64,000 nt of DNA from Paenibacillus melissococcoides (GTDB taxonomy: Bacteria > Bacillota > Bacilli > Paenibacillales > Paenibacillaceae): positions 124,001-188,000 of the forward strand of contig CALYLO010000006.1 of NCBI GenBank assembly GCA_944800085.1, read 5' to 3'. The notes below the pieces were generated by a model. It had not been told where the DNA came from, searched no databases, and worked only from the letters and a program-made list of their open reading frames with translations. A program made the position numbers and the translations under genes. Numbering within the stretch: the stretch's first letter is position 1; every line of letters starts with the position of its first letter. This document shows positions 43,408 to 51,534 of the stretch, piece after piece.

Positions 43408-43608
43408 ATGTACATATATCGGTTGGAAGCGTCATCGGCGCAGGGACCGTTCGTCTGTGTCGTGCTCGCGGAGTCGGAAGCAGAAGCGTTCGCGCATGCG
43501 GAAGCGTATTTCACGCGCGAAGCGCCAGGCGCAGAATGGACAGACCTGGCGTTGCTGGAAAAGAAGCGCTGCCGTTCGGGCAGCGGGTATGTTATCCCCT
43601 CCCGTTAA
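43408..43608 (+). CDS. DUF3906-family small protein (66 aa)
   Basis: A small soluble protein of the Bacillales-specific DUF3906 family. The start MYIYRLEAS and the C-terminal block LLEKKRCRSGSGYVI match the family pattern of an N-terminal strand, a central alanine/glutamate helix and a basic tail. GGGAGGGAGG lies before the ATG. It sits 67 bp upstream of an FMN reductase gene and may share its transcript. Function unknown. Confidence 0.8.
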   Translation: MYIYRLEASSAQGPFVCVVLAESEAEAFAHAEAYFTREAPGAEWTDLALLEKKRCRSGSGYVIPSR

Positions 43609-43674
43609 GCAAGGTTGTTTATCCGCGGGCGATGCTCGCTTGCCAACCGCAACATGACGGAAGGAGAGAAGAAT

Positions 43675-44211
43675 GTGCGCATAGTATGTATTGCCGGAAG
43701 CAATCACGCGGATGCGACCAGCTCCAGGCTGGTGCATTATCTTGCGGCGCGGCTGCAAGAAAAGGGTCATGAGGCGGAGGTCGTGGAACTGCATCTCCTG
43801 CCGCTTCCTTTGTACAACCCGGATGTGGACGAGGAGAATGCAAACGTGCTTCGCCTCAAGAAGGCAGTCAAGGAAAGCGACGCGATCGTGCTGGCGACGC
43901 CGGAGTATCATGGCAGCCTGTCGGGCGTGCTGAAGAACGCGCTTGATTATTTGAACTGGGATGATTTCAATAATAAGGTGGTGCTGTCGGTCAGCTCGGC
44001 CGGCGGCGCGGTGGGCGTCAGCTCCTTGTCCCATCTCCAGACGATCGTGCGGAACCTGCATGGAATCAACTGCCCGGAATGGATTTCGATCGGAGGAGAT
44101 CAGCGGGAGTTTACGGCTGACGGCGTGCCGTCGCATGAGCAAGTCGTGCGGCGCGTGAACAAGACGCTGGACTATTTCCTGGCGCTGGCGAAGAATACGA
44201 GCAGCCTCTAA
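43675..44211 (+). CDS. NADPH-dependent FMN reductase family protein
   Basis: A flavodoxin-fold NAD(P)H:FMN or azo/quinone reductase of 178 residues (YhdA/ChrR type). The FMN phosphate loop is IAGSNHADATSSRL, and the second flavin loop is ATPEYHGSLSGVLKNALDYL, nearly identical to the family pattern. The GTG at 43675 has GAAGGAGAG six bases upstream; an upstream in-frame ATG at 43657 lies inside or ahead of that site. It probably protects against oxidative or quinone stress. A clear terminator follows. Confidence 0.93.
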   Translation: MRIVCIAGSNHADATSSRLVHYLAARLQEKGHEAEVVELHLLPLPLYNPDVDEENANVLRLKKAVKESDAIVLATPEYHGSLSGVLKNALDYLNWDDFNNKVVLSVSSAGGAVGVSSLSHLQTIVRNLHGINCPEWISIGGDQREFTADGVPSHEQVVRRVNKTLDYFLALAKNTSSL

Positions 44212-44253
44212 AATAGCAGGTTGTCCCGGATGGACTCATAAGATGTATCGAAC

Positions 44254-44287
44254 AAGCCCGCCCTAGCTTGGGGCGGGCTTGGTTTTT
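44254..44287 (+). terminator. Intrinsic terminator after the FMN reductase gene
   Basis: AAGCCCGCCC pairs with GGGCGGGCTT, followed by GGTTTTT. Confidence 0.85.
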
Positions 44288-44317
44288 GGGCTGGAGAGAG
44301 CATGTCCCCGCAGAAAT

Positions 44318-45145
44318 CTACTTGGACAGCGGGCGGCGGAAATTGCCGATGACGCCGACGGTCTCCACGATATTGACGAACGCCTTCGGATCGATCTCCA
44401 TGATGCTGCGCTTCAGATCGGGCAGCTCGTAGCGGGTCGTCACGGTCATGAGCATATCCTTCTCGATATCGGTGAAAGCGCCCCGGGTTTTGATAACGGT
44501 TACGCCATGCGGAAGACAGAGCAGCTTGTTGATTAGCGCTTCCTTCTCCCGGGTAATGATAAAGACAGTCACCTTATAATGGTTGATGTAGATCGTGCCG
44601 ATGACTTTACCCGTCGTGAAGATGGACACCATGGAATAGAGGACAAGCTCCCATTCCTGGGATATGTATCCGTGCGAGAAAATGACGGCGCCGTTCAAGA
44701 CGATCAGGATGCTCTGAATCGAGAAATCGCGATACCGGGTCACGATCGACCCGATGATGTCGAAGCCGCCGGACGAGCCGCCGACGCGCAGCGAGATTCC
44801 GCTTCCGATCCCGACGAGCGTCCCGCCGAAGACGGCGGCAAGCAGCGGCTCATTGGTCACCGAATGGACGGGAATGACCGTCAGCAGCCAGGTCGTGGTG
44901 GCGACGCTAAGAATGCTGTACCCGATGAACCGCTTGCCTAATACGAACCAGCCCCAGATCAGGATCGGAAGGTTAAAGGTGAAATACAAGACGCTTGGAT
45001 TCCAGCCGGTCAAGTAATTCGTTACGAGCGACACGCCCGATAGCCCGCCGCTCAGCAGATGGTGCGGGAGCAGGAACAGATTGAACGAGGCGGCGATGCA
45101 GGCGGCGCCGAAAATGATAATGATGCAGTGGAGAATTCGCTTCAA
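44318..45145 (-). CDS. YitT-family membrane protein (DUF161/DUF2179)
   Basis: A 275-residue protein with five or six membrane segments (YitT_membrane) followed by a cytoplasmic DUF2179 domain from about residue 215. Family blocks are ASFNLFLLPHHLLSGGLSG, GGSSGGFDIIG and TRGAFTDIEKDMLMTVTTR. The start is a TTG at 45145 with GAGGTGA nine bases upstream. Function is unknown; homologues are widespread in Firmicutes. It is divergent from the cshA helicase gene. Confidence 0.92.
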   Translation of the reverse strand: MKRILHCIIIIFGAACIAASFNLFLLPHHLLSGGLSGVSLVTNYLTGWNPSVLYFTFNLPILIWGWFVLGKRFIGYSILSVATTTWLLTVIPVHSVTNEPLLAAVFGGTLVGIGSGISLRVGGSSGGFDIIGSIVTRYRDFSIQSILIVLNGAVIFSHGYISQEWELVLYSMVSIFTTGKVIGTIYINHYKVTVFIITREKEALINKLLCLPHGVTVIKTRGAFTDIEKDMLMTVTTRYELPDLKRSIMEIDPKAFVNIVETVGVIGNFRRPLSK

Positions 45146-45203
45146 CGTGATGTCACCTCATGAGGTAGTATTGGTCAGTTCGGAACTGGTATTCTGTCAA
45201 TCG

Positions 45204-45216
45204 TTTATGTTATAAT
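45204..45216 (+). promoter_or_regulatory. Extended -10 promoter of cshA
   Basis: TG-T-TATAAT (TATAAT at 45211-45216) without a good -35. It implies a leader of about 190 bases before the helicase start, with no named riboswitch seen in it. Confidence 0.5.
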
Positions 45217-45415
45217 ATGCTGGATATTCTTGAGTAGGCTTATGATACCCACGTTGACCATAGTATGATTACATGGTGGAAGTCCCCCGTGCAGGACCCC
45301 TCCGCATTGTATATGAGAAGACGAGCGGCTGGAAGTGCCTTTCGTCACGATTGTCGCGCTACTTAAGAATACAGACAAGGCTGTGGATTGTCCACAATGA
45401 AGGAGTATGAATATA

Positions 45416-46960
45416 TTGAAGACATTTGTTGAATTCGGCCTGGAGCCGAAATTGCTTCAAGCGATTACGGAATTAGGGTTTGAAGAAGCCACTCCGATTC
45501 AAGAAAAAGCGATTCCGGTAGCAATGACGGGACGCGACTTGATTGGACAGGCTCAGACAGGAACAGGTAAGACCGCCGCATTTGGAATTCCGCTTATCTC
45601 CAAGATTGACCCGTCGGAAGAGCGAGTTGTCGCTCTCGTAATGACCCCTACCCGCGAATTAGCCATTCAGGTAGCCGAAGAGATCGGCAAGCTGACCCGA
45701 TTCAAAGGAGTTCGTTCCCTGCCGATTTACGGCGGACAGGATATTGGCCGGCAGATTCGCGCGTTGAAGAAGCATCCGCAAATTATTATCGGAACGCCGG
45801 GCCGCTTGCTGGACCACATTAACCGCAAGACGATTCGTCTGGACGATGTGCAGACGGTCGTATTGGACGAGGCGGACGAGATGCTCGACATGGGCTTTAT
45901 GGAAGACATCACGTCGATCCTGAGCCTCGTGCCGGAAGAGCGCCAGACGATGCTGTTCTCGGCCACGATGCCGCCGAACATTCAGAAGCTGGCGAATCAA
46001 TTCCTGCGCGATCCGGAGCATGTCTCGGTCATGCCGAAGCAGGTCAGCGCTCCGCTGATCGAACAAGCCTATATCGAAGTGCCTGAACGGGCGAAGTTCG
46101 ATGCATTGAGCCGCTTGCTCGACATGGAATCGCCGGAGCTGGCCATCGTATTCGGCCGCACGAAGCGCCGTGTCGACGAGCTGTCCGAAGCGCTGCAGAA
46201 GCGCGGCTATTCCGCTGACGGCTTGCACGGGGATCTGTCCCAGAACCAGCGCGACAACGTCATGCGCAAGTTCCGCGACGGCAGCATCGACGTGCTGGTC
46301 GCTACCGACGTGGCCGCCCGCGGCCTGGACGTATCCGGAGTTACTCATGTCATCAACTTCGACCTGCCGCAGGATCCGGAATCCTACGTGCACCGCATCG
46401 GCCGTACCGGCCGCGCGGGCAAGGAAGGCAGCGCCTGGTCGTTCGTTACGCCGCGCGAGATTGACCATTTGAACTTCATCGAGCGGGTGACCCGCCACCG
46501 CATTCCGCGCAAGCCGATGCCGACGCTGGCGGATGCGATCGAGGGCAAGCAGCGCGTCGTCGCCGAACGCTTGATGGAAGTGCTGAAGGATACCGATTTG
46601 AACGAATACAAGGGTATTGCGATTCAACTGCTTGAGCAGTACGATTCGGTGCATTTGCTGTCAGCGGCATTCAAGCTGCTGACGGGCGAGAAGAAGGATG
46701 TTCAGATTTCGCTCACGCCGGAAGAGCCGATTCGCGTGAAGCGCCGCAAGCCGGACCTGCGCTCCAGCGGACGCAAGCTGTCCGCGCCGTATAATCGCGG
46801 AGGACGCCAGGGAGATCGCCGCGGAGGATACGGCCGGGATAACCGTGGCGGATATGGCCGGGACAACCGGGGCGGCAGCCGCGGAGATTACCGGGACCGC
46901 AACGGCGATCGCAGACCGCGCCGCTTCAACGACGAAGGACGCCGCCAGCGCGACGAATAG
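45416..46960 (+). CDS. cshA: DEAD-box RNA helicase CshA
   Basis: ATP-dependent RNA helicase of 514 residues, part of the RNA degradosome and ribosome assembly in Firmicutes. All motifs are present: Q motif GFEEATPIQ, AQTGTGKT, PTRELAIQ, TPGRLLD, DEAD, SATMPP, and HRIGRTGRAG in the second domain. The C-terminal tail has RGGYGRDN repeats and many arginines, typical of RNA-binding tails. The TTG at 45416 has AAGGAG ten bases upstream; an ATG at 45407 is only one base from the site. It carries a long leader, so post-transcriptional control is possible. Confidence 0.95.
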   Translation: MKTFVEFGLEPKLLQAITELGFEEATPIQEKAIPVAMTGRDLIGQAQTGTGKTAAFGIPLISKIDPSEERVVALVMTPTRELAIQVAEEIGKLTRFKGVRSLPIYGGQDIGRQIRALKKHPQIIIGTPGRLLDHINRKTIRLDDVQTVVLDEADEMLDMGFMEDITSILSLVPEERQTMLFSATMPPNIQKLANQFLRDPEHVSVMPKQVSAPLIEQAYIEVPERAKFDALSRLLDMESPELAIVFGRTKRRVDELSEALQKRGYSADGLHGDLSQNQRDNVMRKFRDGSIDVLVATDVAARGLDVSGVTHVINFDLPQDPESYVHRIGRTGRAGKEGSAWSFVTPREIDHLNFIERVTRHRIPRKPMPTLADAIEGKQRVVAERLMEVLKDTDLNEYKGIAIQLLEQYDSVHLLSAAFKLLTGEKKDVQISLTPEEPIRVKRRKPDLRSSGRKLSAPYNRGGRQGDRRGGYGRDNRGGYGRDNRGGSRGDYRDRNGDRRPRRFNDEGRRQRDE

Positions 46961-47004
46961 AAGTGAAATGGGGACGGCAGAAGCGTCCTTAGGATAAGAC
47001 AACA

Positions 47005-47040
47005 CAAAGAGACCGCAGTGATGCGGTCTCTTTGTTCTTT
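47005..47040. terminator. Bidirectional terminator between cshA and the YjcZ-like gene
   Basis: AAAGAGACCGCA-GTGA-TGCGGTCTCTTT with A/T tracts on both sides. Confidence 0.85.
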
Positions 47041-47056
47041 GTGTTCATGCGCCGAA

Positions 47057-47158
47057 TTAGATGATAAGGGCGCGGCTCACGATAACCAACAGAATGAACA
47101 ATACCAGAATCGTACCTGTCGACGTCCAGAAACCGCCGTATCCTCCTACGTGGCTCAT
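47057..47158 (-). CDS. YjcZ-family sporulation peptide (33 aa)
   Basis: A tiny membrane peptide. It starts MSHVGGYGGFWTSTGTILVL, then one hydrophobic helix (VLFILLVIVSRALII). The glycine/tyrosine-rich head and single helix are the pattern of the YjcZ family of small sporulation-associated proteins. AAAGGAGG lies seven bases before the ATG. The bidirectional terminator follows the stop. It is not visible to gene finders with a 60-residue cut-off. Confidence 0.85.
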   Translation of the reverse strand: MSHVGGYGGFWTSTGTILVLFILLVIVSRALII

Positions 47159-47333
47159 GTAACAACCTCCTTTAGAACTTGCAAAGGTTTTGAATTACAG
47201 TAGTATCATATGCCGGGGGGGCATTTGCGACTGAGCAAGTACCCAGAGCGCTGGAAAATAGGCACTGGCATAGCAGGGGACCTTTGTATTATAGTAGATA
47301 GGACAGGATGATGTATTCGAGGGGGAATGACCT

Positions 47334-48164
47334 TTGGAATTTCGAGGGATAATGGGCGGCTTTTACCGCATTTCGGAATGGATTATGCGATTCTCGGTCA
47401 CGAACGTGCTGTGGCTGCTCTGTTCGGCGCCGTTTTTCTTTTTTGTCCTGGTCAAATTGCTCGTTATGCAGCAAGAAATGCTGAATGAATCGATTACGAT
47501 GAACTGGATGATGGGGATCTCCGCTCCGTTCACGCTGTTCCCGGCGACAGCCGCCATGTTCTCGGTAGGCCGCAAGTGGGTTATGGGCGAGACCGACGTC
47601 AAATTGCTGAAAACCTTCTTCAAGTCTTACAAGGAGAACTACAAGCAAGCCATGGTCGGCGGCATCTTCTATACGGTGCTGTTCGTCATCATGTATGTGG
47701 ATTATACCGTATACATGACGCAGCTCCAGTCCATGCAGATTATCGGATTCGTCATGCTCGGACTGCTCATCGTCTTGTTCGTGTCACTGTTTAATTTTTT
47801 CTCGATGGTGGCACACTATCATATGAAAACGGTTCAGTTGGTAAAGAACAGCATCCTGCTGACGCTGCTCCGTCCGCTCCGCATCATTATGACGACCGTC
47901 GTCAGCGGCGCCATTTTATACTTCAGCCTGTTCAAATGGCCGTTCCTGCTCATCTTCTTTGCAGGGTCTGTCATCGCCTACTACGCTTTCTTCAACTTCT
48001 ATGCGGTGTACCAGAAGATGCAGGACCAGCATCAGCGCATGCAGGAGCAGGAGGAAGCGGGAGAAGAGCCGGAGACGGACGCCGATACGGAAGTGCCCTT
48101 CGATGAAGTCGATCACGCGCCGGTGAAGGAGCATGAAGACGGGAACCGTTATTCCCGTCCATAG
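47334..48164 (+). CDS. YesL-family (DUF624) membrane protein
   Basis: A 276-residue membrane protein of the YesL/DUF624 family, often found with sugar or rhamnogalacturonan transport genes. Six hydrophobic segments are visible; the N-terminal block MGGFYRISEWIMRFSVTNVL and the SAPFTLFPATAAMFSVGRKW segment are characteristic. The C-terminus is a long acidic tail. The start is a TTG with GGGGGAATGACC upstream. No sugar genes are adjacent here, so its partner is unknown. Confidence 0.88.
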   Translation: MEFRGIMGGFYRISEWIMRFSVTNVLWLLCSAPFFFFVLVKLLVMQQEMLNESITMNWMMGISAPFTLFPATAAMFSVGRKWVMGETDVKLLKTFFKSYKENYKQAMVGGIFYTVLFVIMYVDYTVYMTQLQSMQIIGFVMLGLLIVLFVSLFNFFSMVAHYHMKTVQLVKNSILLTLLRPLRIIMTTVVSGAILYFSLFKWPFLLIFFAGSVIAYYAFFNFYAVYQKMQDQHQRMQEQEEAGEEPETDADTEVPFDEVDHAPVKEHEDGNRYSRP

Positions 48165-48231
48165 TCCGAACGGCTTGGCGGGCGGCGGGAAGCTCCGCCT
48201 GGGCTTGGCATGATTGGGAATAAAGTACCGG

Positions 48232-48260
48232 TTTACATTTGATGCTCTCCGCTATATAAT
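48232..48260 (+). promoter_or_regulatory. Promoter of 6S RNA
   Basis: TTTACA (48232-48237), exactly 17 bp, and TATAAT (48255-48260). It predicts a start near 48267. Confidence 0.75.
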
Positions 48261-48266
48261 AAGATT

Positions 48267-48446
48267 ACTTCCTGCGATGTACGTGTCGGCTTTCGTTGTT
48301 TTGAACCAATGTTTGTTTCTTGGGAGTCCTAGATCGAAGTGCGGCTGGCAAGCCCTCTCGAAGGGAAGTCAAAAGCATTTTTGCGGACACCCACCTGCTA
48401 GAGCAGGTTCAGAAACATAAGAGCCAAACGGCATAGGCGGGTTTTC
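48267..48446 (+). ncRNA. ssrS: 6S RNA (SsrS/BsrA type)
   Basis: An RNA of about 180 nt that mimics an open promoter and binds sigma-A RNA polymerase in stationary phase. CCTGC-ATGT near the 5' end pairs with GCAT-GGCGGG at the 3' end, and GGCTTT with AAGAGCC extends the closing stem. The Firmicute 6S-like stretch TTTTGAACCAATGTTTGTTT lies in the 5' half, and CACCCACCTGCTAGAGCAGGTTC forms the expected hairpin in the 3' half (positions 48386-48410). There is a perfect promoter upstream and no open frame with a site. The name rests on remembered family features, not a covariance search. Confidence 0.72.
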
Positions 48447-48461
48447 CTATTGACATTCAAC

Positions 48462-48506
48462 CACCTTTCATGTGAAATGACCCTTCGCATGGAAGGTGTT
48501 TCTCTT
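48462..48506 (+). terminator. Intrinsic terminator after the 6S RNA
   Basis: CACCTTTCATG pairs with CATGGAAGGTG and is followed by TTTCTCTTTATT. Confidence 0.7.
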
Positions 48507-48598
48507 TATTGGACACATTTTTCCTTCCGTTCACCCCGGAACAGTGATACACTATAGATAAGTGAGCAACGGCTGTCATGAAAAGGAGGAACACGCTC

Positions 48599-48991
48599 TT
48601 GTCACTCAAACGAGTATTGGTCGGCATTATTCGCAGTTTTGAATCCAGCGGCGATCGTGCCAAAGACCCCAAATTGAAAACGCATTACTATCAAATGTCC
48701 CGGGATAAAGCATGGGAAGAAATCGCATCGACATTGAAGAAGATTCAGGGGTACAAAATACTTCACGAGGTTCCTTCTGTCGGTGAAATCACAATGGAGA
48801 AACGGACGATGACCGGACGGACGATGGATATTACCGTCTCTGTCATCAACGTGGGACCAATGAGAACGGCGGTTGATATTTACTCGGCTTCACGCGGGGG
48901 ATTAGGTGATTTGGGCGCCAATTATCGCGTAATACTCGATTTGTTCGCTGTCATGGACAAGAAGCTGGCGGCATACAAAGTAAATAGTTAA
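48599..48991 (+). CDS. Uncharacterised protein, possibly DUF1499-like
   Basis: A 130-residue soluble protein, basic at the N-terminus (LKRVLVGIIRSFES), with blocks SRDKAWEEIASTLKKI, VGEITMEKRTMTGRTMDITV and SASRGGLGDLGANYRVI. The last two resemble the DUF1499 fold (a beta-rich domain with a GDLGxNxRRI end). The TTG at 48599 has AAAAGGAGG nine bases upstream; the ATG at 48578 lies ahead of that site. It is a single gene with a terminator 45 bp after the stop. No role is known. Confidence 0.75.
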   Translation: MSLKRVLVGIIRSFESSGDRAKDPKLKTHYYQMSRDKAWEEIASTLKKIQGYKILHEVPSVGEITMEKRTMTGRTMDITVSVINVGPMRTAVDIYSASRGGLGDLGANYRVILDLFAVMDKKLAAYKVNS

Positions 48992-49034
48992 GGAAGCGGC
49001 CGCCTAATAGAGGCAAGGGGCACTGCCTGACGAT

Positions 49035-49074
49035 AAAGCGAGAGGAGAGCCGAAACTCTTCTCTCGCTTTTGTT
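49035..49074. terminator. Terminator between the DUF1499-like gene and tpx
   Basis: AAAGCGAGAGGAGAG pairs with CTCTTCTCTCGCTTT and is followed by TGTTCT. It serves the plus-strand gene and, by its A-rich left side, perhaps tpx. Confidence 0.8.
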
Positions 49075-49091
49075 CTCCCTGCAAAGCGAGC

Positions 49092-49604
49092 TTACAGCAA
49101 GCTTTTGACGGCTTCGATCGCTTTCTCGTAATTCGGATGTTCCGTCATCTCGCCCAGCACTTCGACATAGCGAATCGTGTTGTCTGCGTCAAGGACGAAG
49201 ATGGAGCGCATATCAAGCTGAAGCTCCTTAATGAGGACGCCGTAGGCTTCGCCGAATGTGTTGCCTTTGTAGTCGGACAGCATGACGACATTCTCGACGC
49301 CGGCCGCGCCGCACCAGCGGGCTTGCGCGAACGGAAGGTCGGCGCTGACCGTCAGCACGACGACGTTGTCGCCAAGCTTGCCTGCTTCTTCATTGAAGCG
49401 GCGGGTCTGCGCATCGCATACGCCCGTATCGATGGAAGGAACGACACTGATGAGCTTAATCTTGCCTGCGAAATCGTTCAGGCCTGCAACCTCCGTCAAC
49501 GATTTGTTCAACTGGAATTCAGGCGCCTTGTCTCCAGCCTTCAATTCAGGGCCCACCAACGTGATGGGATTGCCCTTGAGCGTAGCTTGACGTTCATTAG
49601 ACAT
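49092..49604 (-). CDS. tpx: Thiol peroxidase (atypical 2-Cys peroxiredoxin)
   Basis: Reduces hydrogen peroxide and alkyl peroxides in the cytoplasm with thioredoxin. The 170 residues are the normal length. The peroxidatic Cys lies in VPSIDTGVCDAQTRRF and the resolving Cys in FAQARWCGAAG, both characteristic of Tpx. The ATG at 49604 has AAGGAGG eight bases upstream; the ATG at 49622 precedes that site. It is convergent with the DUF1499-like gene. Confidence 0.96.
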   Translation of the reverse strand: MSNERQATLKGNPITLVGPELKAGDKAPEFQLNKSLTEVAGLNDFAGKIKLISVVPSIDTGVCDAQTRRFNEEAGKLGDNVVVLTVSADLPFAQARWCGAAGVENVVMLSDYKGNTFGEAYGVLIKELQLDMRSIFVLDADNTIRYVEVLGEMTEHPNYEKAIEAVKSLL

Positions 49605-49648
49605 ATCGTTAGCCTCCTTCAATAAAGTGACGGTAATTTATCGAGGTC

Positions 49649-49695
49649 GTTCAAAAAGTACGCCTTTTCATCACGAAGAGATGCGCCTTTTGAAC
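49649..49695. repeat. Hairpin element with TTCAAAAAG-type ends, copy 2
   Basis: GTTCAAAAAGTACGC...GCGCCTTTTGAAC forms a long inverted repeat, similar to the element at 28857-28912. It lies between tpx and the divergent rhomboid gene. Confidence 0.55.
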
Positions 49696-49827
49696 AGTCA
49701 TTTACCTTATTTTTCATTATAAAGCTTTGCTTGTACGATTGTCCAATGTCCGTTCGTGATAGGTTCCCCGCATCCATGAGAACGATTGGAGAGTTCAGGC
49801 CGGCGGAGAGAGAGGAAGAGAAGACCC

Positions 49828-50424
49828 GTGATATTTATTCGATATGAAAATTGGCGCAGTTATATCAAGCAGTTCCCGGTAACGACGCTTCTCATTATCG
49901 CGAATGTGGCGATGTTCATCGTGCTCGCGCTGAATGGGGGAAGCCAGGATAACATGACGCTGTTCCGCTTCGGCGCCGTCTTGAAGCTCGAGCCGTACGC
50001 CGGCGAGACTTGGAGGCTGGCGACAGCGATGTTCCTGCATTCGGGATTTCAGCATCTGTTGTTCAATATGTTCGCGTTATTCGTGTTCGCGCCGCCGATG
50101 GAACGGATCCTCGGCTCCTTCAAATATGCCGTGCTGTATCTGCTGAGCGGCCTGCTCGGCAATGCGGCGGCCTTGTATCTGTCTGAATGGGGAACCTTGG
50201 CCGTAGGGGCCTCGGGCGCGATTTACGGCGTATACGGAGCCTATCTGTTTATCGCCATTTTTCAGCGTTGGGCGCTTGATCAGGCATCCCGGAAGACGAT
50301 TATGATTATTCTTGGCATCGGGATCGTGCAGTCGTTCGTCATCACCGGCATTAGCTGGAGCGCCCATTTGGGCGGCATGGCTGCCGGGTTTCTGCTGTAC
50401 GCCGTACTGCAGCGCATTCGGTAG
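49828..50424 (+). CDS. Rhomboid-family intramembrane serine protease
   Basis: A 198-residue membrane protease with six helices. The catalytic Ser is in GASGAIYGVYGAY and the catalytic His in SAHLGGMAAGFLL; the upstream HLLFNMFALFVF segment, with the conserved His and Asn of the oxyanion hole, is also intact. It should be active. The GTG at 49828 is chosen because GAGAGGAAGAG lies before it; the TTG at 49786 has no site. Rhomboids cut membrane-bound substrates; the substrate here is unknown. Followed by a LysR-type gene on the same strand. Confidence 0.92.
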   Translation: MIFIRYENWRSYIKQFPVTTLLIIANVAMFIVLALNGGSQDNMTLFRFGAVLKLEPYAGETWRLATAMFLHSGFQHLLFNMFALFVFAPPMERILGSFKYAVLYLLSGLLGNAAALYLSEWGTLAVGASGAIYGVYGAYLFIAIFQRWALDQASRKTIMIILGIGIVQSFVITGISWSAHLGGMAAGFLLYAVLQRIR

Positions 50425-50483
50425 TCAGGGCGGTCAACGCATTGCAAGAACCGTATTATTAAGTAGAACGGAGCGAGACATTC

Positions 50484-51434
50484 GTGGAACTTAGGCAATT
50501 GTTGTACTTCGTGAAGGTAGCCCAGAAGGAGCATGTGACGCAGGCAGCGGAAGAGCTTCATGTCGCCCAGTCTGCCGTAAGCCGGCAGATTCACCAGCTG
50601 GAGGAGGAACTGGGCGTCAAGCTGTTCCTGCAGAAGGGACGCAACCTGCAGCTGACGCCGGTGGGGCAGTTGTTCTGCAGCCGGGCGGAAGCGGTGCTCA
50701 AGGATCTGGAGCGTGCGGTTCAGGAGGTGCAGGAATTCATGCATCCGGAGCTGGGTGAGGTGCGGATCGGATTTCCGCACAGCTTGGGGATCCATCTGAT
50801 CCCGAAGCTGGTAGCCGAGTTCCGGAAGCGGCACCCGAACGTGAAGTTCCGCTTCAAGCAGGGCATGTACCCGTCCCTCATTCGGGACATCGTATCCGGC
50901 GAAGTCGACCTCGCCTTCATTTCCCCCTATCCGAAGGATAGCGATATGGTGACCGGGGAGATCGTGCTGAATGAGGAGCTGCTCGCCATCCTTCCGCCGA
51001 ACCATCCGCTGGCCCAGGAGGAGACGATCTCCCTGAACCAGCTGAAGGAAGAGACGTTCGTCATGTTCAGTCCCGGATATTCGCTGCGGCCCATCGTATG
51101 GGATGCCTGCATGAAGGCAGGCTTCACGCCGCATATCGGCTTCGAAGGAGAAGAGACGGAGACGATTCGAGGGCTCGTCGCGGCCGGCATGGGAGTCAGC
51201 CTGCTGCCGGATATGGCGCTCCAGCACACATCGGAGCTGCAGCCGGCCCGCGTCAGGGTGATCGATCCGGTCGTGACGCGTTCCATCGGGCTGATTCGCC
51301 GCATCGACGAAAAGCTGCCCCTGGTCGCGCAGACCTTTCATGGCTTTTTGTTGCAATATTTCAGGGAGCGTGAAGGCAGCGCCCGCGGGCCGGGGAAGGC
51401 TGACTCTGCGCAGGGTGAGCTTGAGCAGCTGTAG
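50484..51434 (+). CDS. LysR-family transcriptional regulator
   Basis: A 316-residue regulator with the N-terminal winged helix (MELRQLLYFVKVAQKEHVTQ and AAEELHVAQSAVSRQIHQLE) and a C-terminal periplasmic-binding-type effector domain (VRIGFPHSLGIHLIPKLVAE onward). The start is a GTG with CGGAGCGAG upstream. It resembles YwqM/CynR-like proteins, but the effector is unknown. No divergent target gene is adjacent, since the rhomboid gene is on the same strand. Confidence 0.92.
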   Translation: MELRQLLYFVKVAQKEHVTQAAEELHVAQSAVSRQIHQLEEELGVKLFLQKGRNLQLTPVGQLFCSRAEAVLKDLERAVQEVQEFMHPELGEVRIGFPHSLGIHLIPKLVAEFRKRHPNVKFRFKQGMYPSLIRDIVSGEVDLAFISPYPKDSDMVTGEIVLNEELLAILPPNHPLAQEETISLNQLKEETFVMFSPGYSLRPIVWDACMKAGFTPHIGFEGEETETIRGLVAAGMGVSLLPDMALQHTSELQPARVRVIDPVVTRSIGLIRRIDEKLPLVAQTFHGFLLQYFREREGSARGPGKADSAQGELEQL

Positions 51435-51474
51435 CGTCGCCGGGAATCCTGATATATATGAACGGCACAAAAAA

Positions 51475-51514
51475 AGAGCCTCTTCCTCCTGCTATCGCAG
51501 GGAGAAGGGACTCT
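51475..51514 (-). terminator. Terminator of the yugP-containing transcript
   Basis: On the minus strand AGAGTCCCTTCTCCCTGC pairs with GCAGGAGGAAGAGGCTCT, followed by a run of U residues (A residues at 51467-51474 on the plus strand). Confidence 0.85.
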
Positions 51515-51534
51515 TGTCATTATCACGAGAGGGA

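Noticed and set aside
45217..45405. Riboswitch or T-box in the cshA leader
   Set aside because: No T-box sequence or known aptamer motif is visible; left as an unassigned leader.
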